The position numbers and the translations under genes are program-made. A DNA stretch of 64,000 nt. It comes from Epiperipatus broadwayi (taxonomy: Eukaryota; Onychophora; Udeonychophora; Euonychophora; Peripatidae). Each line of letters begins with the position of its first letter. Position 1 is the stretch's first letter. The stretch lies in contig JAQFVV010006453.1 in NCBI GenBank assembly GCA_028023455.1, positions 374,001 to 438,000 of the forward strand, read 5' to 3'. The notes under the pieces were generated by a model that did no database searches, had not been told where the DNA came from, and was given only the letters and a program-made list of their open reading frames with translations. Below are positions 24,900 to 37,000 of the stretch, piece by piece.

Positions 24900-25660
24900 A
24901 GGAGTCAATGTGACATTTTATCTAGAGAAATGACAAAGTTGAGCTTTGATCTGAGACTTGTAAACTTGATCTTAACTCTTCCAATACTTTAAGTTGCTCA
25001 GGTTTTTTGGTCATTATAGAGTGATTGTAGAGTCAATTCACTTCTGAATAATGGAAATAAAAAATTAATTGTCTATGCTAATCTGTCACTAGTAAGTTTG
25101 AACTTATTATCCATGCAAGTATCTATATAATTTATTTTTTAAAAAAACTATTATTATTTGATTCATCAAGTTTTTATCAAACTGCAAAGTGGTTTTGAAG
25201 GTGGAAGATGATGAAATACCCTTTGGATGTGATAGTAAGATGAGAATGGCCAATAAGATTTGGGATAATGATTTGCTTGCTAATACTTTAGTAAGGGAAA
25301 TGGCACAGTTGAGTTTTGATTCACAGACCATTAGCTCTTGAGTCCTTCATTTATCACTGCACTTAGTTGTACAAGTTTATGGCCATAATAGAATGGCCAT
25401 AGAATCAATTCACTTTCCAATAATGGGGAGAAAATAAATTATTGCTGTGAATCTGCCATTAATGTGTTTGAATACTATTTGACCACATACACAAGTAATC
25501 ATATGATTACTTTTTTTAAAAAAAATCATTACTATTATTTGATGCATCATCAGTTTTCATTAAACTGCTAATTTAATTCAAAGGTGGGGGAAAATGGAGT
25601 GCTCTTAGATGTGGTATTAAGATGAGAATGGTGAATAAGTCATTTTGGATCATAATTAGT
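24900..25660. repeat. Two-unit tandem duplication, period about 370-380 bp
   Basis: Landmarks repeat in order: TGACAAAGTTGAGCTTTGAT (24931) against TGGCACAGTTGAGTTTTGAT (25301), a GTCAATTCACTT/ATCAATTCACTT pair, and the TTTTTTAAAAAAACTATTATT region (about 25135) against about 25511. The units have diverged moderately, so this is old. Unit edges are approximate. No coding sense is visible. Confidence 0.7.
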
Positions 25661-26999
25661 TTATTGTCTATATCATTAGGTTTTGGGGCACTCAACGGCA
25701 TATCTGTTATTGCTATGACCAAATAAAAACAATTGACTATTGTTAGTGGTAGTTTTCCATTGCTGATCATTCCATTCTAGTATTTTTTTCTGTTACAATT
25801 CAGTGGTTAGAATGGCAGACTCAGAACCAAAGGTTCCACAATAAATCTCATCAGAGAACATGAACAAAAAATATATTCAGACTAAGGTCATTAAAAGTGT
25901 TAAATATTTAATTCACCACTAAGGTCCATGAACGTCATTTGATTTCCAAGCTACCACATAATTAAACAAGACGTCTTTTACAACATTAATATGCACAATC
26001 TTATAAAAAAAAGTGAACTTTTATTTTAGAAGTTCTTGTGTTGATATTGTGCCAATTTAAAAACTTTGTAATACATCTTTGTTCCATTTCTATAATCTCT
26101 AAACACCCCCTAATGTAGGTATATTAAAATTCATCTTATAAATACAATTGATATTACTCATTGCAAAAAGAATCTATATGCTTAATTTATATATGTAAGC
26201 GCAATAATTATGTTTCAAGAACATTTTATTTTGTCAGTTAGTTATTTATTACTTATAGCCTATTCATTAGATATGGGTTGTAGTTTGAACAATTTATTTT
26301 TTTAATGTACTCCAAAACCTCGGAGATTTGAGAATTCTTTATTTTAGTTCTTACTAGACATCCACTGGATTAAGTTTTCACTGCGTGCTGCTGAGAATAT
26401 TTTAAATTATTATCCAGTGAAGTTGTTTCCGTCAGCTACTGATTATGAACATGAATAGTGAAGAATTCCTTCCCTTTTGCATAGATACAGACTTTAATGT
26501 TATAAAAACGAATACTGAATTTGACTATTAATTTAAAATATAAATAAATGATATATCAATATTATTAATAACCCAAAACATTTATATTTTTTGAAAAATA
26601 ATGCTAAAGATAATTTATATTATTCAAAATAATCTCGCTTATGTAAAGCGCACACACGCACTCAAATGTATATTAAACACTCACATACATAACATGTAAG
26701 ATAATCATATCATTTGTAGATCGGGAAAATGACAACGTCGATGGTGCGATCCATGGATTTTTCGTTTCAAATGCAGCGTGCGCACACGCATAACACAAAT
26801 ACCCATAAATATGCAATAATAATGACATAAATCTTTTTTGTGTGTGTTTAAGATTAAGCAGAAGATAGACAACAAGAAATTGCAAACTTTATAAAGTAAT
26901 TGTTAATCCTTCAAGAAGAAATATTTTTAAAAATGCATATTTTTTATATATAATAATCTTATTATATCAACAAACAAAAAGTCCTGTATCTTCCATATA
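25661..26999. other. Unannotated DNA; possible tRNA-like remnant at 25798-25862
   Basis: Mostly featureless. At 25798-25862 the plus strand has CAGTGGTTAGAATGGCAGAC and an anticodon-arm-like CAGAACCAAAGGTTC, reminiscent of a tRNA-derived SINE head, but its B box is eroded and no target-site duplication was found. A CpG-containing patch with CAGCGTGCGCACACGC near 26776-26791 is not assigned. Confidence 0.4.
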
Positions 27000-27009
27000 T
27001 ATATATAAC

Positions 27010-27345
27010 TCTGAAACGTGACATTTAGCAACTCCCCCCCGGTGCCGAGAGGGTTCCCGTCAAACCAACCAAAGCCTAGCAAAGTCTGAGTGGAAAATCT
27101 GAAATTTCGACACGCTCAAACCCAGTATCAATCAAGGGAGCTCCCGAAGGGTCGCAATAAGCAGTTTGGCGCAGTCAAAAGCATGATCAATCAGCCGTTC
27201 TCTAAGCGGTATAACGGAGGTTGCAAAGTTATGATAAAGCCCAAAATCCGTCAAACCCCAAACCCGCAGGTTTCGTGCTGGCACCCAGAGAGGTGTCAGG
27301 GTAGGTTCAGAACTAGATCTAAAAATACCAACCAAACTAAGACTT
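27010..27345. other. GC- and CpG-rich patch of unknown identity
   Basis: Noticeably richer in G, C and CpG than its surroundings, starting with a C7 run at 27035. It can be read as an 85-codon ORF on the plus strand (27090-27347) or a 67-codon ORF on the minus strand (27335-27132); neither is recognised. A module at about 27271-27335, containing TTTCGTGCTGGCACCC and GAGAGGTGTCAGGGTAGGTT and able to form a GGCACC/GGTGTC-type hairpin, recurs at 27668-27738. It may be a non-coding RNA-like repeat head, an old gene fragment, or a GC-rich transposon part. Confidence 0.45.
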
Positions 27346-27485
27346 AGTAAAATATCTATTGAGTGGAAAATCTGAAATTTTCAGACATGTACATGTCTTC
27401 AAACCATTATCCAACTCAAATAGCTATATGGGGTGATAGTCTCACATGCATATAGAGTGTCATAGAATATAAAATTGAAAGACTT

Positions 27486-27780
27486 TTGGCAGAGACTATA
27501 AATAGTCAAAATAAAAGTCATAGATCAATTCATAGATCACATGACCTATCTCTTAAACTTGTAAGTATAAACAGTGAGGATTGCAATCTCTACAAGCTTT
27601 ATGATAAATGGCAGAGCAGATTAAAATATCTCTGTCAGGAACCCCTCCCCAAACCCCTGACCATGGTTTCGTGCTTTGGCACTCCTCAGAGAGGTGTCAG
27701 GGTAGGTTCAGACACTAGATCTAAAAATACCAACCCAAAGCTTGTAGAGGAATTGGCAATCCTCACTGTTTATATATATA
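27486..27780. mobile_element. MITE-like element with internal insertion
   Basis: An inverted pair TATAAACAGTGAGGATTGC...CAAGCTTT (about 27566-27600) and AAAGCTTGTAGAGGAATTGG...GTTTATA (about 27738-27775) brackets a segment carrying the hairpin module that also occurs at 27271. The outer left part (AATAGTCAAAATAAAAGTCA, CATAGATCACATGACC) is shared with elements at 31.05 and 63.74 kb. The compact 63.74-kb copy lacks the middle segment, so the middle looks like an insertion or an alternative core. The 99-codon ORF across it has no known domain. Confidence 0.65.
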
Positions 27781-30280
27781 TTTAATCTTACAATATCACT
27801 GCAAATAGGCTATTATATTTAAATAACTGTAAAAAATTTATTGGCTTTAATTTTTATAATTAAGCAAGTATATCCATTTCTGTCATTGGTTGTACAACAC
27901 AAAATATAATCAATATTATGTTTTCTAGTCTCTCATACTAATGCTTAGAAGAAATATATAATTTTATAAAGCATTTTTTAAATGGCTTTCCATGGAAATT
28001 TTATGATCAACGCTAGTATTAAAATGTTTAAGTATATTTTGTCAATGGTATAATCACACACATAAAACACCTAATTTTATTCAGAAATAAAGAATAGAAT
28101 TATAAATTTAACATTATCACATTAAAATATTTTGAGATAAAGCAATTATATTTAGATTACATTTTTACTTATGTGCAGAATAAACAGTTTTTACATTTTT
28201 ATATTTTGTGGGGGTAAGATTTTTATTTAGCAAAGATTGCTTTAGTTTACTAGAATATGTATTTAATGATATTCATTAAAAGGTTAATTTAAATTTAATT
28301 GAATAAATATCTAAGAACTTTAATGTTTTATGATTTATTTAGTTTAAGTAAATATTTGAAGAATTATTAGAAAAACCAGAAATGAAAATGAAATAATTAA
28401 AAAAAAATCTGAAATTATTATTATTTTCTTCATAAAATCTTTACTGCTAATTCAAAAATCTTAACTCTAATATTTTCTCAGCAATAACCATATTTCATAT
28501 AATATTTCCAATATTTCATAGACAAACCAAGAAACCCCAATGCATGATGGAGAATATTCTATAATCCAGACATCATGTGATAACTGGTATAGAAGCTGAA
28601 GTTTGGAAAATTCGGACAGTCTTCACAAATTTTTATTCCATTCAGGACCTAAACAGCTTCAAATTTTTAAATAGTCATTTTGTTTGCCATCTATATGATG
28701 ATTGGCTAGATTGCTTTTTCTGATTAAAAATGTTTTTTTCTCATCATTCTGGGAGAAAGATGGATAATAACAAATAAACCAGAAACCATTATTGATTAAT
28801 TAATTTTTTATTTCAAAAAATCTCATTTATTACAATCAATTGTTAGTGGATGGAATGTCATCTCACAACTTCAACAATATGGTAAAATAATTGTTCTTTT
28901 ACTCCATGAAATGTTCATATATGTCTCTATATTATGAATTTCTCTCATCTTTAATTATGAAAAGAAATTTTTTTAATAATTTCTCCAATTCAAATATACC
29001 TCTGAAAACTGGTCATTTGAAGAAATGCTGAACATTGATTTAAAAATTAATGAGAATCACTTTGTTATGAATAATAAAGTTTTCACCTGTAGTACATATA
29101 TGATCAGAACCATTAGCAACATGGATGAAAGATCGATAAGTAATAAATTTTAATCCTCTAGATAAAAGTCTACTCAAATGAAATGAAATTACTGCATGAA
29201 ACATACTATTAATTTATATCCAGTGCTCAATAAATACAGTGTGGATATGTTAATGCAAAATATTTGAATATCATTCAATGAATAATGAATTAGAAAAGAT
29301 AAATATTAAAATCCCATGTATAAATTATGGATTATCAAGTCAAGTATTAAATATGATAAATGTCACAGTTACAAGCAATCTTAAAAATTGATTAATGTGT
29401 TAAATATAGATTACCTTGGATTAAAAAGTATGTAAAATGAAATTTATTAATCTTATGTTTTGTTTTAGAAAGGATTATATTACAAAATGAAATTATTTGA
29501 GCTTTACATCATCTGTGATGTTATTTTAAAAGTGTTTGTAAATTCCAAGAACTCGGAAATATTTTTCCAAGTATCAATGAGATAAATTTTAAATTGACAC
29601 AACTATTTAAGGATTATTTAATACATTTTCTCATAATTGTTTCTTTCTTAATTAGTAAATAGTATTATTAATGTAAATAAGTTTTTCAGATATTACTATA
29701 CCATGTACAGGTAATATTTTATTTAATACTATTATTAATGATATTGAATGAGATTAAATGTGATTTATCTTAGGTTCAGGTTGTATAAATGTAAGTAACT
29801 ATTAAACTTATATAAAACTGTGTTATATTCCAATTATTGTATGTTTTGTGGGTTCTTAAGTTTAACCTCAAAGTTAATCATCCTTATTTAGATGAGAAAA
29901 TGTGAAATGAATATTTTACACATTCATCTTATTTGTTACTGTTAATTTTTCACTGTTATATAGTATGTAACAAGACCACCCAATGATCTACTTATATTTT
30001 GTTGGTGGAGTAGTATTCCTAACATTTAAGCCTGCAAATAAATCCAATAAAGGATCTTGAGGCAAAATAAATAAACCCAATGAGGTAAATATATTTAGAT
30101 ATGCTAAGCAATAATTTGTATTTGCTTTTCTTAAAAGATTGAAAAGTTTTCTAGCATTATTAAATGGTGGTGATTAATAATTGATTAGTTAATGAGTCAA
30201 ACTAATTAAGAATGTAGCAGTTTTACTGAATATTAATTCAGATTTTTTAAGGAAAAAATTAAATTTTAACCTTGGAAAGA
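27781..30280. other. Unannotated AT-rich DNA
   Basis: No gene, tandem array or structured repeat is recognised over this 2.5-kb stretch. Confidence 0.5.
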
Positions 30281-30418
30281 AATTATATAATTGTTTTTTT
30301 TTTTTCCATATATCATAGCATCGGACGAAAGGTGAACCCTCTAAAACCAACTGCTTGCTTGCAAGGTGGCTGCGCTGACCTTTTGGCTAACAATGCTTGA
30401 CTAATTATATAATTGTTT
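30281..30418 (-). mobile_element. tRNA-Gly-derived SINE with 16-bp target-site duplication
   Basis: Perfect direct repeats AATTATATAATTGTTT at 30281-30296 and 30403-30418 flank a 106-bp body. The minus strand resembles the 7.2-kb copy: a TTAGCCAAAAGGTCAGCGCA-type A-box region, a GCTTGCAAGCAAGCAG-type middle and an eroded B box, ending GATGCTATGATATATGG and an A run. It is the most diverged family member, yet its duplication is intact. Confidence 0.82.
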
Positions 30419-31040
30419 CCTTCATTTTTTCAAAAGTATTTCACTATTTTATTGGATAGAAAGACCCATCTGAATACCAGGCAACTCCAATATTGTTTTT
30501 AGGAATCCCATTTTATACGTCAAAAATAAGTATGAATTAATACTTAAATAAATTAGTAATTGATAAAATCAATAAAAAAAATTAACCTTTTTCATTAGTT
30601 AAGGTTTATGAATTTAGTAAAACAATAATTTTTCATGCTGTTTCTATGGGAATCCTTAGTTATTATGTGTCATGGATAAATGTTTTCAATATAACAATAA
30701 ATTAATTGAATCAGATAGCAAAGAACTATATTTGGGAGAAATCTTCATACCTATTATCAATTTCAATATTAAGATTACCAATTAGTTAAGGAAGTTTCAA
30801 TCTTATTAATCCAAAATTATATGTATGATATATAAAAGCAAGAACATATTTTAATATAACACAAGACAAAAGTTTTAGTCCACCATCACCAGATACTGTT
30901 TTAATTAATAAGATTGAAAAAGACAGAAAATCATTCAATGATGACTTACTTATTTGTAGCATATAAAGACTTGGAAGATGATTTTAATTCAAATAACTTG
31001 GTTAACATTAAAGACAATGATTAAAAAAAAGTAATAAACA
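30419..31040. other. Unannotated AT-rich DNA
   Basis: Nothing recognised. It may contain earlier parts of the LINE fragment that begins near 31141, but no RT motif could be read. Confidence 0.4.
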
Positions 31041-31140
31041 ATGACCAGTTCTCAAAATAAGAGTCATAGATCACATGACCCTATTCTCTTACGCTTGTAA
31101 GTTATAAACAATGAGGATTGGCAATCCTCATTGTTTAATA
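31041..31140. mobile_element. MITE copy (63.7-kb family), truncated
   Basis: TCAAAATAAGAGTCATAGATC, CACATGACCCTATTCTCTTA and a final hairpin AACAATGAGGATTGG/CAATCCTCATTGTT match the arms at 27.5 and 63.75 kb. Only one arm and a short hairpin remain. It lies just upstream of the LINE tail. Confidence 0.65.
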
Positions 31141-31715
31141 ACCAGTACACTTTGACAGACATGTCAATGATTAAGATTATCAAGAATCTTCACAAAATAT
31201 ATGATCCACAATCATATATTAAATTCTGCTTCAAATTTTTAAAATGATTTATTTAACTGGTAGATCAAAAATGAATTTGGAGCCTTCATGTATTTTTTGT
31301 AAGATAAAGGAGGAAACTTTTCATTTGTTTGAAGAAGTGCAGCATTGAAATTATTAAGATCAAAAGTATTTCATGCACCATATATGGATGAAATAAGAAA
31401 GTGTGCAGGGGTGTTGTGGAGAAGAGAAGTTAAAGGTTGGGGAAGATGGATTGAACTTGGAGAGACCTTCATCCTGCATTGGATTGATAATGGTGATGAT
31501 GATGTTGATATAAATTTAAAAACAGAAATAACAAGCAATATTAAAAAATTCAATCCATATAATACAATGATTTGCTACATGATCTAAAAACTATATGGAC
31601 CATAAGGTGTGAAATGATTTTTGATAATAAAAAATATAATTAGTTAAGAAAACTTGATAATGACTGGAATAAATATTTTTATAAATGCATTAAATTCACT
31701 CCCCCCCTCCCCAAA
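31141..31715 (+). pseudogene. C-terminal fragment of an L1/Tx1- or R1-like LINE, split by an RTE insertion
   Basis: Upstream of the RTE piece the plus strand reads GRSKMNLEPSCIFCKIKEET-FHLFE (31260-31335): a CxxC...H...C zinc-knuckle-like end found after the RT domain of several LINE clades, with a one-base frame change just before the last Cys. Downstream, at about 31562-31640, another frame reads LHDLKTIWTIRCEMIFDNKK, matching the Trp-Arg-Asn-type C-terminus usual after that motif. The two halves fit one protein interrupted at about 31340-31545. No RT domain is visible upstream. Clade assignment is tentative. Confidence 0.55.
31340..31545 (+). mobile_element. 3' end of an RTE LINE inserted in another LINE
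   Basis: The plus strand reads YMDEIRKCAGVLWRREVKGW (from 31382) and then GRWIELGETFILHWIDNGDDD, the same C-terminus and GATGATGATG tail found at the 3' end of the RTE at 2116 (on the other strand there). Only the last 200 bp are present, a typical 5'-truncated insertion. It is the only RTE copy here on the plus strand and is younger than the LINE fragment it interrupts. Confidence 0.8.
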
Positions 31716-32385
31716 AAAAAATAACGGAAAAATTTGGTCAAGCACTGGCATGTCTCCATTTGAATTATGGAAATAATATAAAAATTTAATAAACTATTAT
31801 TTAAAGAAGAAACTTATAAAATAATATATAAGTATGTATATAATTTTTGTTTTGTTGTTAATAAAAATTTTACTTAAAAAAAAAAAAAAATCATTTATCT
31901 TTATTGATTATGCTGATAATTATTATCTTCCAGTATTTAAACTGAAAATTATTTTGAAATAATAAACATCCTATTCCTATTTATTATTAGTATCTTTACA
32001 ACAATGTTTGATAATCCATTTTTCGTAACCCAAATTCATATTAGATTTGGAAACAAATAGTAATATTTATTATATATTTTATATAATTTTATTTTTGTTA
32101 TTATTAGTTTTATCATTTATTTTATATTGTGTAATAATGTAATTGTTAATTTTTAATATTTCTCTTTTTTCGTCAATAAAGAAACATCGTCACTGTATAC
32201 TCACTATGTAAAGGTGGTATTTAAGATATTAGCTTACACATACAATCTATCTGGATTAAATACATTTTTATTGTATTGATATTATTTGAAATATAAAAGT
32301 ATTGGTTAAGGTAATGTACATAAAATTCCTTTTACATTGTCATATCACAAATTCATAAACACACTTTATATCCTTTCATTTATCT
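31716..32385. other. Unannotated AT-rich DNA
   Basis: A C-rich plus poly-A string near 31700-31720 and a poly-A run near 31877 are the only notable points. No gene. Confidence 0.5.
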
Positions 32386-32501
32386 ATTTATTTTTTTCTC
32401 CATGTGTCAAAGCGTTGACCGGGAAGCGAACCCGGGCCGGCTGCTTGGAAGGCAGCTATGCTAACCATAAAGCCACCAACGCTTGACTCATTTATTTTTT
32501 T
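32386..32501 (-). mobile_element. SINE with near-intact tRNA-Gly(UCC) head
   Basis: The minus strand from 32482 to about 32412 folds as a tRNA: acceptor GCGTTGG with TCAACGC, anticodon stem GCTGC/GCAGC around loop CTTCCAA (anticodon TCC), and T arm CCGGG-TTCGCTT-CCCGG. The D arm has changes from the usual animal sequence. It is flanked by perfect 12-bp direct repeats ATTTATTTTTTT (32386-32397, 32490-32501), and the tRNA part is followed by the family's TTTGACACATG end. This makes it a retroposed member of the SINE family, not a resident tRNA gene, and shows tRNA-Gly(UCC) as the likely ancestor. Function as a tRNA cannot be fully excluded. Confidence 0.82.
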
Positions 32502-33031
32502 ATTTGATATAACCTGAGATAAATCATTAATCAACTTTATATTTAAATTACTAGCCTGTTTTAAAATGCAGACTCTGTTACTCTTAGTTAGTTCTTATAG
32601 TAAAAAACATTATATATGTAAGAATTTTTACTATTAAATAGAATAAGATTAAGAGTAGACGTATTACAATAAAACCCTGAGAAATTGATTAGTTATTTTA
32701 TTAAATGTGAATTTATTATTAAAGTATAAAATAGTTTTAGCTTATGTGGAGATATGCAAAACTTGTGTACATTTCGAATTATCAGTTAAGTTAGGGATAG
32801 ATGCACTTCATCTACATTATCGTTCTCAGCCATCTCAATCGGATTTCTACACATTATTGACCACAATATTGACACACCGTTTCAACCGCCTTTCTCCACT
32901 TTATTGCTACTGAGATCACAACCGATCTTTCTTTTTGTTTGGTTTCTATATATATATATATATTCTAATAAAGTAGCTATACATTAATAATTGGATACTA
33001 ATTGATATTTTAATATTCAGTGAATAGTAAA
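32502..33031. other. Unannotated AT-rich DNA
   Basis: The 68-codon ORF at 32707 is not recognised. A short TA run lies at 32948-32962. No gene. Confidence 0.5.
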
Positions 33032-33347
33032 TATTAAAACAGACAAAACTCTCCATACAATATTGCCACTCAGTGCAAGCCAGAATAATCAATGGATGCC
33101 AGAAGGCTTGTGCATAGCGCCTACTCATCCATTATCCCCAGACTAGTTTAGGCCTTCTCACTGATGACCACAAGCCAGAAACTAGTCTAGGAATATCTGA
33201 TGAGTAGGCACTAGATGGAGATTTTATGCACAGGTTTTTCTGGCATCCATTGATTACTCTTTTTTTGCACAAGCCTTCTGCATCCATTGATTACTCTGGC
33301 TTGCACTGAGTAACAATACTGTATGGAGAGTTTTGCATGTTTTAATA
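33032..33347. mobile_element. Palindromic element with TTAA at both ends
   Basis: Almost the whole 316 bp is an imperfect palindrome. The ends read TATTAAAACAGACAAAACTC and, inverted, TATTAAAACATGCAAAACTC. These are followed in both arms by CCATACA, CACTCAGTGCAAGCCAGA-like and AATCAATGGATGC segments, and a second nested pair TACTCATC...AGACTAGTTT / AAACTAGTCT...GATGAGTA. TTAA sits at both ends. Related copies are at 40.9, 51.9 and 58.9 kb. It is non-coding. TTAA could be a piggyBac-type target duplication or part of the inverted repeat. Confidence 0.8.
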
Positions 33348-33857
33348 ACAGTTATAAGCAAGTGTAAGAAATGGTGATCATGTGATGTTTATTGGCTTAA
33401 TAGTAAATATTCTTATTACACATTTTAATTATGAATGAGTAATTGCTTATTATCATTAAAACATATAAATAATTAAAAAGTAATTGGAAAGTGCTCACAT
33501 TGTTACTTAGTTATTTGCAACATGTGAGGCTATTTGCTTTAATATAGAAAAACAGATTTGAATACTGAAACTTCATAGACTGTAGCTCAACATGCCATTT
33601 TTGATGTTTTCACATGATATCACACTGCTAGCTATTTGATTATTTTGCTCTTTACAGAAAAGTCAAATTAAAATTTCCTGGATCAAAATGTAATCTGTGA
33701 CTTCTGGACTTCAAAAATCACATAATCTCCCAAGTGACTAAGCATTTGATTATTATAATTATTAAATACTTAATTATTAAGTAAGTTTTATTATCTGTGA
33801 TTGACATGCACTACATATGCTATTTTTAATAAAATATTGAAGTAAACTTTTTTTAGC
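33348..33857. other. Unannotated AT-rich DNA
   Basis: No gene or repeat is recognised before the microsatellite. Confidence 0.5.
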
Positions 33858-34015
<158 letters not shown>

Positions 34016-37000
34016 CTATTTTATTTTATTTATTTATTTTTATTTATTTTTTCTTTATCACCTTTTTTCTCTTTTTGGTTTTATTTGTGTTGTTTCCATT
34101 ATCTTTGTGGGTAACATGGTAGGCCTTTCTTGTTTTTACATGAATGTCAGAGGTATGAAAACTAAATGTGTTCAAATTAAACAATTTTTTGAAACAGAAC
34201 ATTTTGATCTTATTTTACTTACAGAAACTTGGTTGAATCAACAATTTCCTGATTGTTCTTTTCTTGATGATAGATTCAGTATTTTGCGAACTGACAGATC
34301 TATGGATAATATTTCTCGAGGTGGTGGTACTCTGACTGCTCTTCATAAAGATGTTTTTATAAAGAACTTTCTTTTTCTTCTTCTTTTTGTGAATCTACAT
34401 GGTGTGAAATTACTTTAAATCACAATTTTAAATTTATTTTAGGTAATGTTTACCTCAAACCCACTTTGTCATTGTTGGAGTTTGATTATTTTTTGACATC
34501 ACTTGAAGATTTTCTGATTGGCTATGATAATGTTATTATTACTGGGGATTTAAATATTCCAGATTTATATCAGGGTAGAATTACTACACGCTTTTCTTTT
34601 TTGTCTTCTAAAGCTTCTAGAATGTTACAATTCTGTAAATTTTTAGGACTTAAGCAATATAACCCATTTGTTAATTCCTCTCATCGTACTTTGGATTATA
34701 TTTTATGTAATTCAACAGTAGATTATATTTTATGTAATTCAACAGTAGTTAGTAATTTTCAAGTTGTCTCTGTTAATTTTCATATTGATGCTCATCATCC
34801 ACCTTTTGAGTTTTGTATTAAGGTTTGTCAAAGATTAATTTTTCTAATATTTCAAGAAAGGATTACGGGAAGGGTAATTATGTTGATTTTTGTAAAAACT
34901 TTTCTAAAGTTAATTGGAATTTTTTGTATTCTTTTAATGATGTAAATCATTGCTTGGATGGGTTTTTAAATATTCTTAATAGTTTTATTGATTTGTATAT
35001 TCCCAATAAGCGACCTTTTTATAAGGGTTTTCCTCGTTGGTTTTCATGCGATCTTATTAAAATTATTAAAAGGAAGTCTTATCATCGGAGACTTTATTTT
35101 AAAACACAGAATATCTTTTTTTATAATAATTTTATTAATTTCAAAAGATTGGTGAAGCATGTTTATAAAAGTGATTTGAAGAATTATATTAGAAAAATTG
35201 AGGTTAATATTTCATCTAACCCTAAAGAATTTTGGGATTTTATTAAGAAGTCTGGTTTGGGTAGAAAAAAGGTTCAAGCTACTCATGGTTTCACTTTAAG
35301 TGCAAATGACTTTTTAAAACATTTTGCTGATGTATATTCATCACATGATGCAATATCTTCAAATATTGCATTATTTTGTAATTCTTCAACTGTTCATTGT
35401 ATGATTGATCATATTTCTAAGGATGATGTTGTTATGGCTATTAAGCAACTTAAAATTCATTCTAGTTTGGGAAATGATAATATTCCTTCATTTATTTACA
35501 AAGGGCTAGCTGAATTTATTGCAGTACCTTTTGCATTTATTTTTAATTTATTACTGAATTCTTGTGTTTTTCCTAATGTGCTTAAGTGTGCCAAAATGGT
35601 CCCAATTTTTAAGAATGGTTCACGTGATTGTGTTAATAACTATAGACCTATTTCTGTTTTACATACTATTGCTAGAATTTTTGAGAGGTGTGTTTATAAT
35701 AAAATTATTTTAGATGTTAGTAAACTCATTTCTTTTTCACAGCATGGTTTTATACCTAATAGATCTGTAGAAACTAATTTGCTAACAATTTATGATCATA
35801 TAGCTCATGCAATTGAGGACCAGCAGAGACTTGATGTTATTTATTTTGATTTATCAAAAGCTTTTGATAAAGTAGATCACAGTATTCTTCTTCACAAATT
35901 ATATCAAATGGGCTTTTCTACTAAGCTTGTTTATTGGTTTCAATCCTTTCTTCATGGTCGTACTGCATATATTAAATTTAATAATACTATTTCATCTAAT
36001 TTTAAATGTAATTTGGGAGTTCCTCAGGGTAATATTTTAGCACCTATGCTTTTTAACATTTATATGAATGACCTTAAGGATTGCTTAAAATCTTCTTATA
36101 TTTTGTGCTATGCAGATGACTGTAAAATCTTTAGAAGAATCACATCTGTGTTTGATTGCACTCTTCTTCAAAAGGATATAAATAATTTTAGTGCTTGGTG
36201 TGATCTAAATAATATGATTGTTAATTTCAGTAAATGTTCCTTAGTCTTGTATTTTAAAAAATCTGAAGTTTTGCATTTTTCTTATTTTATTAATTCTCAC
36301 AAAATTGCTTCCACTGAATCCCAAAAAGATTTGGGAGTTATATTTTCTAGTAATGGATCCTTTCTTCCTCATTTGGAAATGATTATTGGTAAGGCTTTAA
36401 AAATTGTAGGTACTATTCTAAGGTTTGGTTATCATTTCAATAGTGATACAAAATTTAAATTATTTTTATCATTGGTTCTTCCCATCACTGGATATTATTC
36501 AGTCATTTGGGATCCTAGCTCTAAACAGGGATGTAATTTATTACAATCAGTCTCTAATAAGTTTTCTAAATATGTTTCTTTGGGAAATAAAACTGTTGTT
36601 CATCTTTCTTCTAGAAGACAATATAGAGATCTTAAATATCTTTATAAACTTGTTAATAAAATAGTTCTTTTATCTAACACAATTTCTACTGTTATAATTA
36701 GATTTCATGTGCATGATACTCGGTCTGTTTCTGTTTGTTACATTGAAACTTGTCATTCCAATGTTCTTAGATTTTCTCCTTTATTTAGGCTACCATTTTT
36801 ATATAATTAGATCTGTAGTAATATTAATTACTTCAATTTAGATTATAATCAATTTTGTAATGTTATTAAATTTAAATGCCAGATTTGATTGGTTTAACTT
36901 GATTTTGTTTATATATATATTTGTTAAATTGTTTTTTTTTTATTATTATTTTGTTATGTGTTTTATATTTATCCCTTTTATTTATTTGTTATTATTAATG

